A model generated the notes under the pieces. It ran no database searches, was not told the DNA's origin, and saw only the letters and a program-made list of their open reading frames with translations. Position numbers and translations under genes: made by a program. A DNA stretch of 37,112 nt, from contig CABQIK010000018.1 in assembly GCA_902464275.1 (NCBI GenBank), positions 1 to 37,112 of the forward strand, in the 5' to 3' direction. Numbering within the stretch: position 1 is the stretch's first letter; every line of letters begins with the position of its first letter. This document shows positions 1-7,312 of this stretch, in pieces. The stretch is from an uncultured Alphaproteobacteria bacterium (GTDB lineage: Bacteria; Pseudomonadota; Alphaproteobacteria; RF32; CAG-239).

Positions 1-49
1 TATCTGCCTCGCCATCCGCAAGCTTAGCTAATATATTTTGAATAAACAT
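1..49 (-). CDS. 5' end of a probable prepilin-like gene (partial)
   Basis: Only the first 16 codons are inside the window (MFIQNILAKLADGEAD). The ATG at 49 follows a GAGGAG ribosome binding site with 7-nt spacing. The start context (GAGGAG, N7, ATG TTT AT) and the 45-bp identical upstream DNA match those of the prepilin-like gene that starts at 26835. I therefore infer that this is a paralogue and that a class III signal peptide follows outside the window. The family assignment rests on the shared leader, not on visible pilin residues. Confidence 0.5.
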   Translation of the reverse strand, partial: MFIQNILAKLADGEAD

Positions 50-77
50 CAGAAATCTCCTCAAATTGTTAAATTTA

Positions 78-144
78 AGAAGATTTTAGCTCGCGTTTTT
101 TTTTTGCAATATTTACGAGTCCAAAGCTGTGTATAAGTTGTATT
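78..144 (-). promoter_or_regulatory. Shared leader/promoter region, copy 1
   Basis: Positions 78-122 are identical over 45 bp to 26864-26908, and a further 17-bp block (128-144) matches 26913-26929. Read on the minus strand it contains TTGC, an A10 tract, CGCGAGC and TAAAAT, then the ribosome binding site. This looks like a promoter plus 5' leader kept the same in front of two prepilin-like genes. The exact -35/-10 assignment is uncertain because the TTGCAA to TAAAAT spacing is only about 15 nt. Confidence 0.55.
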
Positions 145-146
145 TA

Positions 147-180
147 AAAATCCCCTTCATCAAGCAATGAAGGGGATTTT
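147..180. terminator. Bidirectional rho-independent terminator
   Basis: A perfect 14-bp stem (147-160 with 167-180) has a 6-nt loop and T-runs on both strands. It ends the DUF805 gene on the minus strand. Confidence 0.85.
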
Positions 181-187
181 TTGCCGA

Positions 188-856
188 TTAGTAATTGTAT
201 GATTGGCTGTATGAGGAGCTTTGCATAATATAACGGTTATGTTGCGGAGATAAAAGATTTACGACTACGTCAATTATTAATAATAAGGCAAAAAAGGCAA
301 TAATCAGCCAAATTGCGGTTTCTTCATGCTTTTTATCATTTAATTCGGGAGCTTGGCCGTATTTATTGCTTTCGCTTCCGCCGCGTTTGCATACAAAAAC
401 AAGGTAGCGGATTTGGGCAAGCAGGAATAATAAAATTGTGATAATGTAAATGATAACAAATCCGTCATAGTTTTTTGAAGGCGTGACAGCCGTGGCAACC
501 ATGCTGATAATTAAGGTGTATACATACCAGTTAAAGAAGCCATTCCATAAGTTGCGACCGGTATCATGCAAACGGCGGCTGGTGCTTGAAAGCCATGGGA
601 TAATTGAGGCGAGCACAAAAATCAGATATAAGACAATGAAAAGCGGTGAAATTAATATTGTGGCGCCGAGTAAGGCCAAGGATGTGCTCATAAATATAAA
701 CAGAAAGGAAAAATATTCATAGCGCGAGGTGCGGCCGGAAAACTTAAAATAGTTGATATAAGCATTTAAAAAGCTTTGAATAATTCCCGGTTTGGCAGGA
801 TTATTTGCAACAGCTTCAGTTGCTTCTTGCGACTCTGTTTTTTCAATATCGGTCAT
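188..856 (-). CDS. DUF805 family inner-membrane protein
   Basis: The 222-residue protein has a soluble N-terminus (about residues 1-40) followed by the DUF805 signature: FSGRTSRYEYFSF near residue 40 and RRLHDTGRNLWNG near residue 95. It has roughly five hydrophobic segments, the last at about 183-203, and a short Ser/Tyr-rich tail. DUF805 proteins are small inner-membrane proteins of unknown function, and nothing here narrows it down. The start is supported by an AAAGGA site 8 nt upstream. It is monocistronic, ending at the strong terminator 147-180 and separated from ldh by the one at 933-964. The family is confident; the function is unknown. Confidence 0.85.
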   Translation of the reverse strand: MTDIEKTESQEATEAVANNPAKPGIIQSFLNAYINYFKFSGRTSRYEYFSFLFIFMSTSLALLGATILISPLFIVLYLIFVLASIIPWLSSTSRRLHDTGRNLWNGFFNWYVYTLIISMVATAVTPSKNYDGFVIIYIITILLFLLAQIRYLVFVCKRGGSESNKYGQAPELNDKKHEETAIWLIIAFFALLLIIDVVVNLLSPQHNRYIMQSSSYSQSYNY

Positions 857-932
857 AAGAGTATCCTTTCGGTTAAAGTTAATGTTATTTAATTATTGGT
901 AATTTAAAATCAGATTGCAATGATTAAAATAA

Positions 933-964
933 AAAAGACGCTTTATTTTGTTAAAGCGTCTTTT
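933..964 (-). terminator. Terminator of ldh
   Basis: A 13-bp perfect stem (933-945 with 952-964) is followed on the minus strand by a T-run. It lies just downstream of the ldh stop codon. Confidence 0.85.
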
Positions 965-977
965 AATAATGTATAAG

Positions 978-1904
978 CTAGTCTTGAATGCTGTAATCTT
1001 TAAGTTTTTGTGCGCTGGCCTGTAACAACACGTGCTCTTCTTCAGACAGGCGCGGGTAAATTACGCGTTCAATACCGTTTTTATTAACGACGGTCGGCAA
1101 TGAAAGACATACGTTTTTAACGCCTTCAACATCTTCATGGAATGATGAAACGGTTAAAATAGCGTTTTCGTTGGTGCTGACAGCCTGACAAATACGAGCT
1201 AAACCGCCGGCAATGCCGAAGCAGGTGGCGCCTTTGCCCTCAATAATTTTATAAGCGGCGTTGCGTACGTTGTCATCAATATCGGCTTTAACCTCAGGGG
1301 TGAGCGGGCGTTTTAAGTCATCGGCAAGGGTGGCAATCGGCAAGGTGCCGGCATCACCGTTTGACCAAATTAAAACTTCGCTGTCACCATGTTCGCCAAG
1401 CACATTGGCATGAATAGATTTTGAAGATACGCCTAAATGCTCGCCCAAAAGAGTTCTGAAACGTGAGGTGTCCAAAATGGTGCCGCTTCCGAATACGCGG
1501 TTTTTAGGCAGTCCTGAAAGTTTTAAGGTGTAATCAGTCATAATGTCAACAGGGTTGGAAGCTACCAAAATAATGGCGTCCGGCGCATTTTCCATTAACG
1601 GGGTAACAATGCTTTTGAAAATGGCGGCATTGCGCGACATTAAGTCAATACGGGTTTCTCCGGGGCGTTGGTTGGCTCCGGCAGTGATAATTACTACATC
1701 GGCATTTTTTAAATCGGCGTAGTTACCGGCATAAACTTTGCTGGCATAAGCAAAGGTGGTGGCGTGCGTAATGTCTAACGCTTCCGCCTCGGCTTTTTTC
1801 TGGTTATAGTCAATTAATACCACTTCACGGGCAACACCGCGCATAATAAGCGCAAATGCGGTGGCACTGCCGACTTGTCCGGCTCCGATAATACCAACTT
1901 TCAT
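978..1904 (-). CDS. ldh: L-lactate dehydrogenase
   Basis: The protein has 308 residues, the usual length for the LDH/MDH family. It would reduce pyruvate to L-lactate with NADH in the cytoplasm. The Rossmann motif GAGQVG is at residues 7-12. Substrate specificity is read from NQRPGETR at 78-85: Gln79 sits where LDHs have Gln102 and malate dehydrogenases have Arg. Asp145/Arg148 (DTSR) and the catalytic His172 in GEHGDSE complete the active site. His165 matches the fructose-1,6-bisphosphate site His188 of allosteric bacterial LDHs, so FBP activation is possible (inference). An AAGGAG ribosome binding site supports the start. It is a single gene, divergent from acpP. An LDH rather than MDH call is fairly secure from Gln79. 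Confidence 0.92.
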   Translation of the reverse strand: MKVGIIGAGQVGSATAFALIMRGVAREVVLIDYNQKKAEAEALDITHATTFAYASKVYAGNYADLKNADVVIITAGANQRPGETRIDLMSRNAAIFKSIVTPLMENAPDAIILVASNPVDIMTDYTLKLSGLPKNRVFGSGTILDTSRFRTLLGEHLGVSSKSIHANVLGEHGDSEVLIWSNGDAGTLPIATLADDLKRPLTPEVKADIDDNVRNAAYKIIEGKGATCFGIAGGLARICQAVSTNENAILTVSSFHEDVEGVKNVCLSLPTVVNKNGIERVIYPRLSEEEHVLLQASAQKLKDYSIQD

Positions 1905-2086
1905 CTGTAATCTCCTTTATTTTATGTTCTTTTTATTAACCGCATAGAAATATAGTTATATTTTTTTAAATAACAATCATATTTATACACTATTTATAAC
2001 CATTTGTTACAGTCAATAAAATTTTGCATTTTCAAGGCGTTAAATGGTAAACAAGGCTTTTTTTATGGGTAATTTTAAAAAAATGC

Positions 2087-2115
2087 TTGCTAAAAGGCAT
2101 AAAATTTGCTAACAA
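2087..2115 (+). promoter_or_regulatory. Putative acpP promoter
   Basis: TTGCTA (2087-2092), a 17-nt spacer and TAACAA (2110-2115) lie about 60 nt upstream of the acpP ATG. The -35 is good and the -10 weak. Called from sequence alone. Confidence 0.4.
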
Positions 2116-2174
2116 CACATCAAGACCGCTGTGGTCTGGAAATTTGTTTTAATAATTTTTTGAGGTTTAAATAC

Positions 2175-2408
2175 ATGACTGATACCGCAAATCGCGTTAA
2201 AAAAATCGTCGCTGAACACCTTGGTGTTGAAGAATCTAAAGTTACCGAAAGCGCAAGCTTTATTGATGACCTTGGTGCTGACAGCTTGGATACAGTAGAA
2301 TTGGTTATGGCATTTGAAGAAGAATTCGGTTGCGAAATTCCGGATGAAGCAGCAGAAAAAATTCTGACTGTTAAAGATGCTATTGACTACCTTTCTAAGA
2401 ATGCGTAA
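2175..2408 (+). CDS. acpP: Acyl carrier protein
   Basis: This 77-residue acidic protein carries growing acyl chains in type II fatty acid synthesis. Ser37 in the GADSLDTVEL motif is the 4'-phosphopantetheine attachment site. The frame can be extended upstream to a TTG at 2106, but the ATG at 2175 gives the standard ACP length and is preceded by GAGG, so I chose it. The gene lies immediately upstream of fabF, the usual partner order. A terminator-like hairpin between the two probably makes acpP mRNA more abundant than the acpP-fabF read-through, as expected for a very abundant protein. Confidence 0.97.
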   Translation: MTDTANRVKKIVAEHLGVEESKVTESASFIDDLGADSLDTVELVMAFEEEFGCEIPDEAAEKILTVKDAIDYLSKNA

Positions 2409-2434
2409 GTCTTGTGGCTTTATTTAAGTGTGAG

Positions 2435-2457
2435 AACTCGCTGCTATCAGGCGAGTT
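2435..2457 (+). terminator. Intercistronic terminator/attenuator between acpP and fabF
   Basis: AACTCGC (2435-2441) pairs with GCGAGTT (2451-2457) and is followed by Ts. It probably allows partial read-through into fabF, for which I see no separate strong promoter. Confidence 0.7.
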
Positions 2458-2496
2458 TTTTCATATAAATCGTTAAATGTTAAAATAGGTGAGTGT

Positions 2497-3759
2497 ATGA
2501 GAAGAGTCGTTATTACCGGTTTAGGTGTGATTTCACCTTTGGGACGCGGAGTTGAACATAACTGGAAGCGTTTGCTGAACGGCGAGTCCGGAATTTCAAA
2601 AATTGAAGATATTGACTTAAAAGATATACCGGTTAAAATTGCCGGTCAGGTGCCGTGGGGCGATGCGGAAGGGGAGTTTAACCCTGACAGCGTGTTGCCG
2701 CCGAAAGACCAAAAAAAGAACGATAAGTTTATTTTGTATGGTTTGGCTGCCGGCTCAGATGCTATCCGTGATTGCGGCTATATCCCTGAAACAGAAGAAG
2801 AAAAATATCGCTTTGGCGTTATGATGGGTTCAGGTATCGGCGGTTTAAGCACCATTTATGAAAACTCAGTATCATTTAATGAGTTTGGTATTAAAAAAAT
2901 GTCGCCGTTTTTTATTCCGGCATGTTTGATTAACCTGATTTCCGGTAATCTTTCCATTATGTTCGGGCTTAAAGGACCGAATCATGCTTGTGTTACCGCA
3001 TGTTCAACCGGTACGCACGCTATCGGCGACGCTACCCGCATTATTGCGATGGGCGATGCCGATATGATGGTTGCCGGCGGTGCGGAATCGGCGGTTAATG
3101 TGCTTGGTTTGGGCGGATTTGCCCGTATGCGCGCGGTTACGGCAGAATTTAATGAAGAGCCGCAAAAAGCCTCGCGCCCATGGGATAAGCACCGTAGCGG
3201 TTTTGTAATGGGCGAGGGCGCCGGCGCGGTTGTTTTGGAAGAATATGAGCACGCTAAAGCCCGCGGCGCTAAAATTTATGCCGAAGTTGTGGGGTACGGT
3301 ATGAGCGGCGACGCTTATCACATTACCGCTCCTTCAGGCGATGGCGCGTATCGCGCTATGAAAATGGCGGCTGAGCACGCCAAAGAGCATGGGGTTGAGC
3401 TGAAAGACATTAACTACATCAATGCGCACGGAACTTCAACTCCGGCCGGCGATGTCGGCGAAGCTTTAGCAGTTAAGCGTTTGTTTGGCGATGATATGAA
3501 GCATGTTTCAATGTCATCAACCAAATCAGCCATCGGACATTTGCTCGGTGCGGCAGGCGCGGTTGAAGCGGTTTACACCGTTTTGGCGTTGCGCGACCAA
3601 ATTTGTCCGCCGACCTTAAACTTAGATGAAGTTGAAGAAGAGGTCTCGGATATTGATTTGGTTCCGCTCAAAGCTAAAAAGAAAGAAATTAAAGCCGCGA
3701 TGTCTAACTCATTCGGTTTTGGCGGCACTAACTCGTCAATAGTATTCAAAAAGCTCTAA
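2497..3759 (+). CDS. fabF: Beta-ketoacyl-ACP synthase II
   Basis: The protein is 420 residues, normal for KAS II. It condenses malonyl-ACP with acyl-ACP in fatty acid elongation. The Cys-His-His triad is visible: Cys169 in VTACSTG, His311 in NAHGTSTPAGD and His348 in SAIGHLLGAAG. The C-terminal SNSFGFGGTN glycine loop is present. A GGTGAG site precedes the ATG. It follows acpP by 88 nt, and two terminators come straight after its stop, so no mltG-like gene is co-transcribed as in many Proteobacteria. FabF rather than FabB is chosen from the length and acpP linkage. Confidence 0.95.
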   Translation: MRRVVITGLGVISPLGRGVEHNWKRLLNGESGISKIEDIDLKDIPVKIAGQVPWGDAEGEFNPDSVLPPKDQKKNDKFILYGLAAGSDAIRDCGYIPETEEEKYRFGVMMGSGIGGLSTIYENSVSFNEFGIKKMSPFFIPACLINLISGNLSIMFGLKGPNHACVTACSTGTHAIGDATRIIAMGDADMMVAGGAESAVNVLGLGGFARMRAVTAEFNEEPQKASRPWDKHRSGFVMGEGAGAVVLEEYEHAKARGAKIYAEVVGYGMSGDAYHITAPSGDGAYRAMKMAAEHAKEHGVELKDINYINAHGTSTPAGDVGEALAVKRLFGDDMKHVSMSSTKSAIGHLLGAAGAVEAVYTVLALRDQICPPTLNLDEVEEEVSDIDLVPLKAKKKEIKAAMSNSFGFGGTNSSIVFKKL

Positions 3760-3767
3760 GCTTTGAT

Positions 3768-3795
3768 AACCCCCGCGTTGTGCGCGAGGTTTTTT
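3768..3795 (+). terminator. Terminator of fabF
   Basis: An imperfect GC-rich hairpin (AACC...CGCG / CGCG...GGTT) is followed by a T6 run directly after the fabF stop. Confidence 0.65.
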
Positions 3796-3802
3796 ATACA
3801 AG

Positions 3803-3833
3803 AATCCCCTTGAACATGATGCTCAAGGGGATT
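3803..3833. terminator. Bidirectional terminator between convergent genes
   Basis: AATCCCCTTGA (3803-3813) pairs with TCAAGGGGATT (3823-3833), with Ts downstream on the plus strand. It lies between fabF and the convergent glycosyltransferase. Confidence 0.75.
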
Positions 3834-3846
3834 TTGGTTTTTAGTT

Positions 3847-4875
3847 TTAGTACGTTTTGGAATTTTTGTTTTTTAAGGCTTGCGCTATCGGCGGTTCCGC
3901 GCCTAATTTTAAGTCAGAGCAATCAATGGCCTGATGAAAATCGCGCTGAAAATCTTGCTTGGTGTAGCCGGTTAAATAGCCTTGCTGCGCTTTTTTATCA
4001 ACAATGGAGCTGATAACCGCGTATTTGGTTTCAAGAAAGGCGTTAACGTGTTGTTCGGCGGACGGAACAAAGCTCTCGCGATTGTCTTGAACCATTTTTT
4101 GCAAGGTTTTTAAATAGCCGATACGAATAACCGAAAAATCTTCGGGGCGAGCCTGAACGGTGACGCTGCCGGCGTGTTTGAAATAGTTGTACGGAGTGTC
4201 TTTTAAGCCGGTGATTTTTGCGTCTTTGTTAAGCAGCATCGCAAGGCTCGGAAAATCTTCACATACGGACATTTCTTTTTTAACGTTCGGAAACATTTGC
4301 ATATAGGGTTTAAAAATTTCGCCTTTAACAACTTTGGTCCAACCGATACTATCGGCGGCAGAGGCAATTTCAGGCATTTCTTCAACAGTAACGCTGTTGT
4401 TTAAGGCGCCCAGTTTGTGTGAAATATTGTTGTGCGGAGTGCCGCTGTTCCAGTTTAAGACCAAGTCCATATCGCCTTGCAGCTGAAAACCGGCGATTAA
4501 CACGTTGGCGTTAGTTTTTTTCATTTGCACCATCATGTTGGCGATGGCGTTTTCAGAAGTGAAGGTGTCATCGCTGTCAATCATAACAAAAGTATCTTGG
4601 TTTTTCATACGGCTGGCAACCGCGCGGCCTAAGGTTTCAAACGCTTTGCCGCAGCCGAGGTTTTCAGAGCCGGACAAAACCTCAACACTGATGCCTTTGC
4701 CGGCAAATTTATCTTGCCATTTATTTAATTTTTCAGCGGTGTCATCAGTGGAATGGTCATCGTAAACAACTAATTTTAAGTTAGGGTAGGTTTGATTGTA
4801 AACCGATTGAAAAGTTTCGTCCATAGTTTTAGACGAATTGTGGGTGCGAATACCGACATAAACAGCGTCAGACAT
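3847..4875 (-). CDS. Family 2 glycosyltransferase
   Basis: The protein has 342 residues with a GT-A nucleotide-sugar fold at its N-terminus: VYVGIRTHNSSKT near residue 5, the acidic pair in YDDHSTDDT (Asp39/Asp40) and the metal-binding DSDD at 100-103. The second half has no recognised domain. Such enzymes add sugars to surface polysaccharides or proteins. The acceptor cannot be read from the sequence. There is no membrane segment, so it is probably cytosolic or peripheral. It is a single gene, convergent with fabF, and shares no operon with the second glycosyltransferase at 5905. The start follows a weak GGAG-like site. Confidence 0.85.
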   Translation of the reverse strand: MSDAVYVGIRTHNSSKTMDETFQSVYNQTYPNLKLVVYDDHSTDDTAEKLNKWQDKFAGKGISVEVLSGSENLGCGKAFETLGRAVASRMKNQDTFVMIDSDDTFTSENAIANMMVQMKKTNANVLIAGFQLQGDMDLVLNWNSGTPHNNISHKLGALNNSVTVEEMPEIASAADSIGWTKVVKGEIFKPYMQMFPNVKKEMSVCEDFPSLAMLLNKDAKITGLKDTPYNYFKHAGSVTVQARPEDFSVIRIGYLKTLQKMVQDNRESFVPSAEQHVNAFLETKYAVISSIVDKKAQQGYLTGYTKQDFQRDFHQAIDCSDLKLGAEPPIAQALKNKNSKTY

Positions 4876-4950
4876 ATATAAATCTCCAATATTTAGTTAA
4901 ATTATGCCGCTATAATAGCATATACAAAATTTTTGTCAAGCGATGAGGCG

Positions 4951-4970
4951 AAATTTTTATGGGCGGCAAA
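4951..4970. repeat. 20-bp direct repeat, copy 1 (flanks NYN gene)
   Basis: AAATTTTTATGGGCGGCAAA recurs exactly at 5818-5837. The match continues past the core, as ATTTAT, after a 2-nt gap. In this copy it also forms an inverted repeat (AAATTTTT...AAAAATTT). The two copies bracket the NYN gene. Confidence 0.7.
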
Positions 4971-4987
4971 AATTTATAAAAAAATAT

Positions 4988-5016
4988 TTGACTTTTATGC
5001 GTAAATATCATATTTA
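4988..5016 (+). promoter_or_regulatory. Putative promoter of the NYN gene
   Basis: TTGACT (4988-4993), exactly 17 nt, then TATTTA (5011-5016), about 87 nt before the ATG. It is the best sigma-70-like match in this part of the window, and it lies inside the direct-repeat-bounded segment. Confidence 0.55.
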
Positions 5017-5102
5017 TTATCTATCAAGCCTATAGTAGTAAGCATTCCGCTTATAAAGGAATTGTCTGAATCTGTAGGCATTTTTTTGTATAAGGATATA
5101 AT

Positions 5103-5792
5103 ATGAAAACGGCTATATTTATTGATGGTGCTTATTTTTTAAAAAGATTTAAGCATGTTTTTCCTAAAAAAGATGCTACTAATGCACAAGAAGTTGCGAA
5201 AACGTTATATACTATGTGTATTTGGCATTTGACAGATAAGAGTGGTTTAGAAACAGATTTATATCGTATATTTTATTACGATTGTCCACCATTAACTAAA
5301 AAGGTTCATTATCCGGTTTCTCATAAATGTTTAGATTTTGCTAAAAGTTCTACAGCTATATTTAAAGAAGCTCTTTTAACAGAATTAAAAAAGAAGAGAA
5401 AATGCGCTTTGAGATTAGGTAGGATTCAAGATTATGATGGGTGGATATTAAGTACGGCGACCATAAAGGATTTACTCAAAGGTAATAAGGAATTTGAAGA
5501 TTTGACAGATGATGATTTTGAATATGGTATGCGCCAAAAGCAAATTGATATGAAAATAGGGGTTGATATAGCCTCAGTTGCTTATAAAAAACAAGTGGAG
5601 CGTATAGTTTTAGTGGCTGGAGATGCAGATTTTGTCCCAGCGGCTAAATTAGCACGGCGTGAAGGTATTGATTTTATATTAGACCCTATGTGGAAAGCAA
5701 TTTCTGCTGATTTATTTGAACACATTGATGGGCTGAAATCTTTTGGAAAACATAAAAAAGAGACTTCTGATAACGACTGTTTGGCAGATTAG
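5103..5792 (+). CDS. NYN-domain (PIN-like) nuclease
   Basis: The protein has 229 residues. The fold is recognised from the N-terminal FIDGAYF (Asp8), the central KQIDMKIGVD (Asp155) and VAGDADFVP (Asp174, Asp176), which is the acidic set of NYN/LabA-type PIN-like RNases. The family cleaves RNA, and some members sit in defence or toxin loci; the target here is unknown. An AAGGA site precedes the ATG. The gene is AT-richer than its neighbours (many TTA, ATA and TTT codons) and carries its own promoter. Exact 20-bp direct repeats bound it (4951, 5818). Together this suggests a single-gene insertion between two glycosyltransferases. No partner antitoxin is visible. Confidence 0.82.
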   Translation: MKTAIFIDGAYFLKRFKHVFPKKDATNAQEVAKTLYTMCIWHLTDKSGLETDLYRIFYYDCPPLTKKVHYPVSHKCLDFAKSSTAIFKEALLTELKKKRKCALRLGRIQDYDGWILSTATIKDLLKGNKEFEDLTDDDFEYGMRQKQIDMKIGVDIASVAYKKQVERIVLVAGDADFVPAAKLARREGIDFILDPMWKAISADLFEHIDGLKSFGKHKKETSDNDCLAD

Positions 5793-5817
5793 TTGTTAAT
5801 AAAATCATAAAAGCTCA

Positions 5818-5837
5818 AAATTTTTATGGGCGGCAAA
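5818..5837. repeat. 20-bp direct repeat, copy 2
   Basis: Exact copy of 4951-4970, located 26 nt after the NYN stop codon and 67 nt before the next glycosyltransferase. See copy 1. Confidence 0.7.
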
Positions 5838-5904
5838 TTTATGTTGCATTATGAGAGTTTGTGGTATTATATATAGATATGTTTAATTCAGGTGGAAAGA
5901 TAAA

Positions 5905-6771
5905 ATGAAAATTCCTGAAATTTCAGTTATCATACCGGTTTATAATGCTGAGCGCTATTTGCGCGATTCATTAAATTCTTTATTACAGCAAACTTTTGAA
6001 GATTGGGAAGCAATTTGCGTTAATGACGGTTCTGCCGATTCATCAGCGCAGATTTTGCAGGAATATGCCGCCAAAGATAATCGTTTTATAATTATTTCCG
6101 AACCTAATTCCGGGCAAAGCGTGGCGCGGAATAAAGCGTTAGAATTGGCTAAAGGTAAATATATTGCCTTTTTAGATGCTGATGACTTATTGAAAGAAAA
6201 TTTTTTGGAGTCCTTGTATAATGCCGCGGAAGCAACCGGAGCAGATTTGGCGATTGCCTCCATACAATCGGAAAAAGTGCATAAAAAGACGGGGAAAATT
6301 GTCAGAAAATATCGTTTGCGCTTTAAAAAACAACAAATTTATACCTCTGCCGCCGAACTTTATAACGTGTTGAAATTGCCGCGTAACTGTTTTGTTTGGA
6401 ACAAGCTGTATCGTAAAGCCGCGTATAATATGTATTTTACTCCGCATGAATATTTTGAAGATGTTTTGTTCAGCCATCAGATTTTGGCGCAAACCCGCAA
6501 AGCGGTTACGGTTGCAAATGCTTGCTATATATATGTGAGCAATCCTCAATCAACCGTAAACACCATGAACCCGAAAAAAGAACAAGATTATTTTAAAAAC
6601 TCAAGGTTAGGTTTGCAAATTGCGCTGCAAAACGGTTGGAATTATCGTCGCTTCTTGAGATATTATGTGCCTGCTAATGAAAAGAAGTTTACTCCTCTCA
6701 TTACCATAAAAGATTACGGCTTATTTAAAGCGTATTATCTGTTTAACTGGTTGTTGTTTACCAAAAGTTAG
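5905..6771 (+). CDS. Family 2 glycosyltransferase
   Basis: This 288-residue GT-A glycosyltransferase has VSVIIPVYN-type N-terminal residues (7-14), Asp41 in VNDGSADSS and the metal-binding FLDADD at 89-94. The C-terminal part contains a FEDVLFSHQ stretch that resembles the ED motif (possible catalytic base) of polysaccharide GT2 enzymes. It has no transmembrane segment. The likely role is transfer of a sugar to a surface glycan. The stop codon overlaps that of the convergent repeat protein by 4 bp (TTAG, 6768-6771), so no terminator separates them. It is not similar enough to the glycosyltransferase at 3847 to be a recent duplicate. Confidence 0.88.
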   Translation: MKIPEISVIIPVYNAERYLRDSLNSLLQQTFEDWEAICVNDGSADSSAQILQEYAAKDNRFIIISEPNSGQSVARNKALELAKGKYIAFLDADDLLKENFLESLYNAAEATGADLAIASIQSEKVHKKTGKIVRKYRLRFKKQQIYTSAAELYNVLKLPRNCFVWNKLYRKAAYNMYFTPHEYFEDVLFSHQILAQTRKAVTVANACYIYVSNPQSTVNTMNPKKEQDYFKNSRLGLQIALQNGWNYRRFLRYYVPANEKKFTPLITIKDYGLFKAYYLFNWLLFTKS

Positions 6772-7196
6772 TGTCTGCCAACTGAAACCGGAACGTATTT
6801 GCCTTGCGGATTGTAACCGTAATTAATCTGCTTATTACCGACTGAGGTGGCAACGTAATCGCCGTTGGCGTTATAGCCGTAACCGACACTGTCATGACCG
6901 ACGGTGGTGGGGACAAAATTACCTTGCGCGTTATAGCCGTAACTGATGTCATCATCGCCGATGGCTTTGGGTACAAAGTTACCCTGCGCGTTGTAGCCGT
7001 ATTCAATTTTATCATTGCCGACAGCGGTCGGAACATAGTTGCCTTGCGCATTGTAGCCGTAAGTTATGTGCTTGCCGCCTACTTTAACCGGAACATATTC
7101 GCCGTGAGCGTTGTAGCCGTATTCAATATTACCGGCATAAGCGGCGGATATGCCAAACAAAAAAGCGGCGGAACATAAAAGCAAAAATTTTTTCAT
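6768..7196 (-). CDS. Secreted six-repeat YGYN protein
   Basis: The 142-residue protein starts at ATG 7196 behind an AGGAGA site; an upstream in-frame ATG at 7238 has no such support. Residues 1-21 form a Sec signal peptide (MKKFLLL...AYAG). The remainder is almost entirely six consecutive repeats of about 20 residues, with consensus I-x-YGYN-A-QG-x-YVP-x-x-VG-x-x-x. The conserved Tyr, Gly and Asn positions suggest a beta-rich exported protein. I recognise no named family and assign no function. The repeat is also visible in the DNA with a 60-bp period, so copy number may vary between strains. The 3' end overlaps the convergent glycosyltransferase stop by 4 bp. Confidence 0.8.
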   Translation of the reverse strand: MKKFLLLCSAAFLFGISAAYAGNIEYGYNAHGEYVPVKVGGKHITYGYNAQGNYVPTAVGNDKIEYGYNAQGNFVPKAIGDDDISYGYNAQGNFVPTTVGHDSVGYGYNANGDYVATSVGNKQINYGYNPQGKYVPVSVGRH

Positions 7197-7312
7197 GAGA
7201 GTTCTCCTTGCAGTAAAATTTATGAGAAATAATAACATAAGTCAATATATATGTTTACATGAAGGCATAAGATAATTTAGAATAGTCTTAACCTTAATTC
7301 GGAGAATCTGCC

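Noticed and set aside
3004..3321. Minus-strand frame within fabF
   Set aside because: It is the complement of a well-conserved gene and has no own signals.
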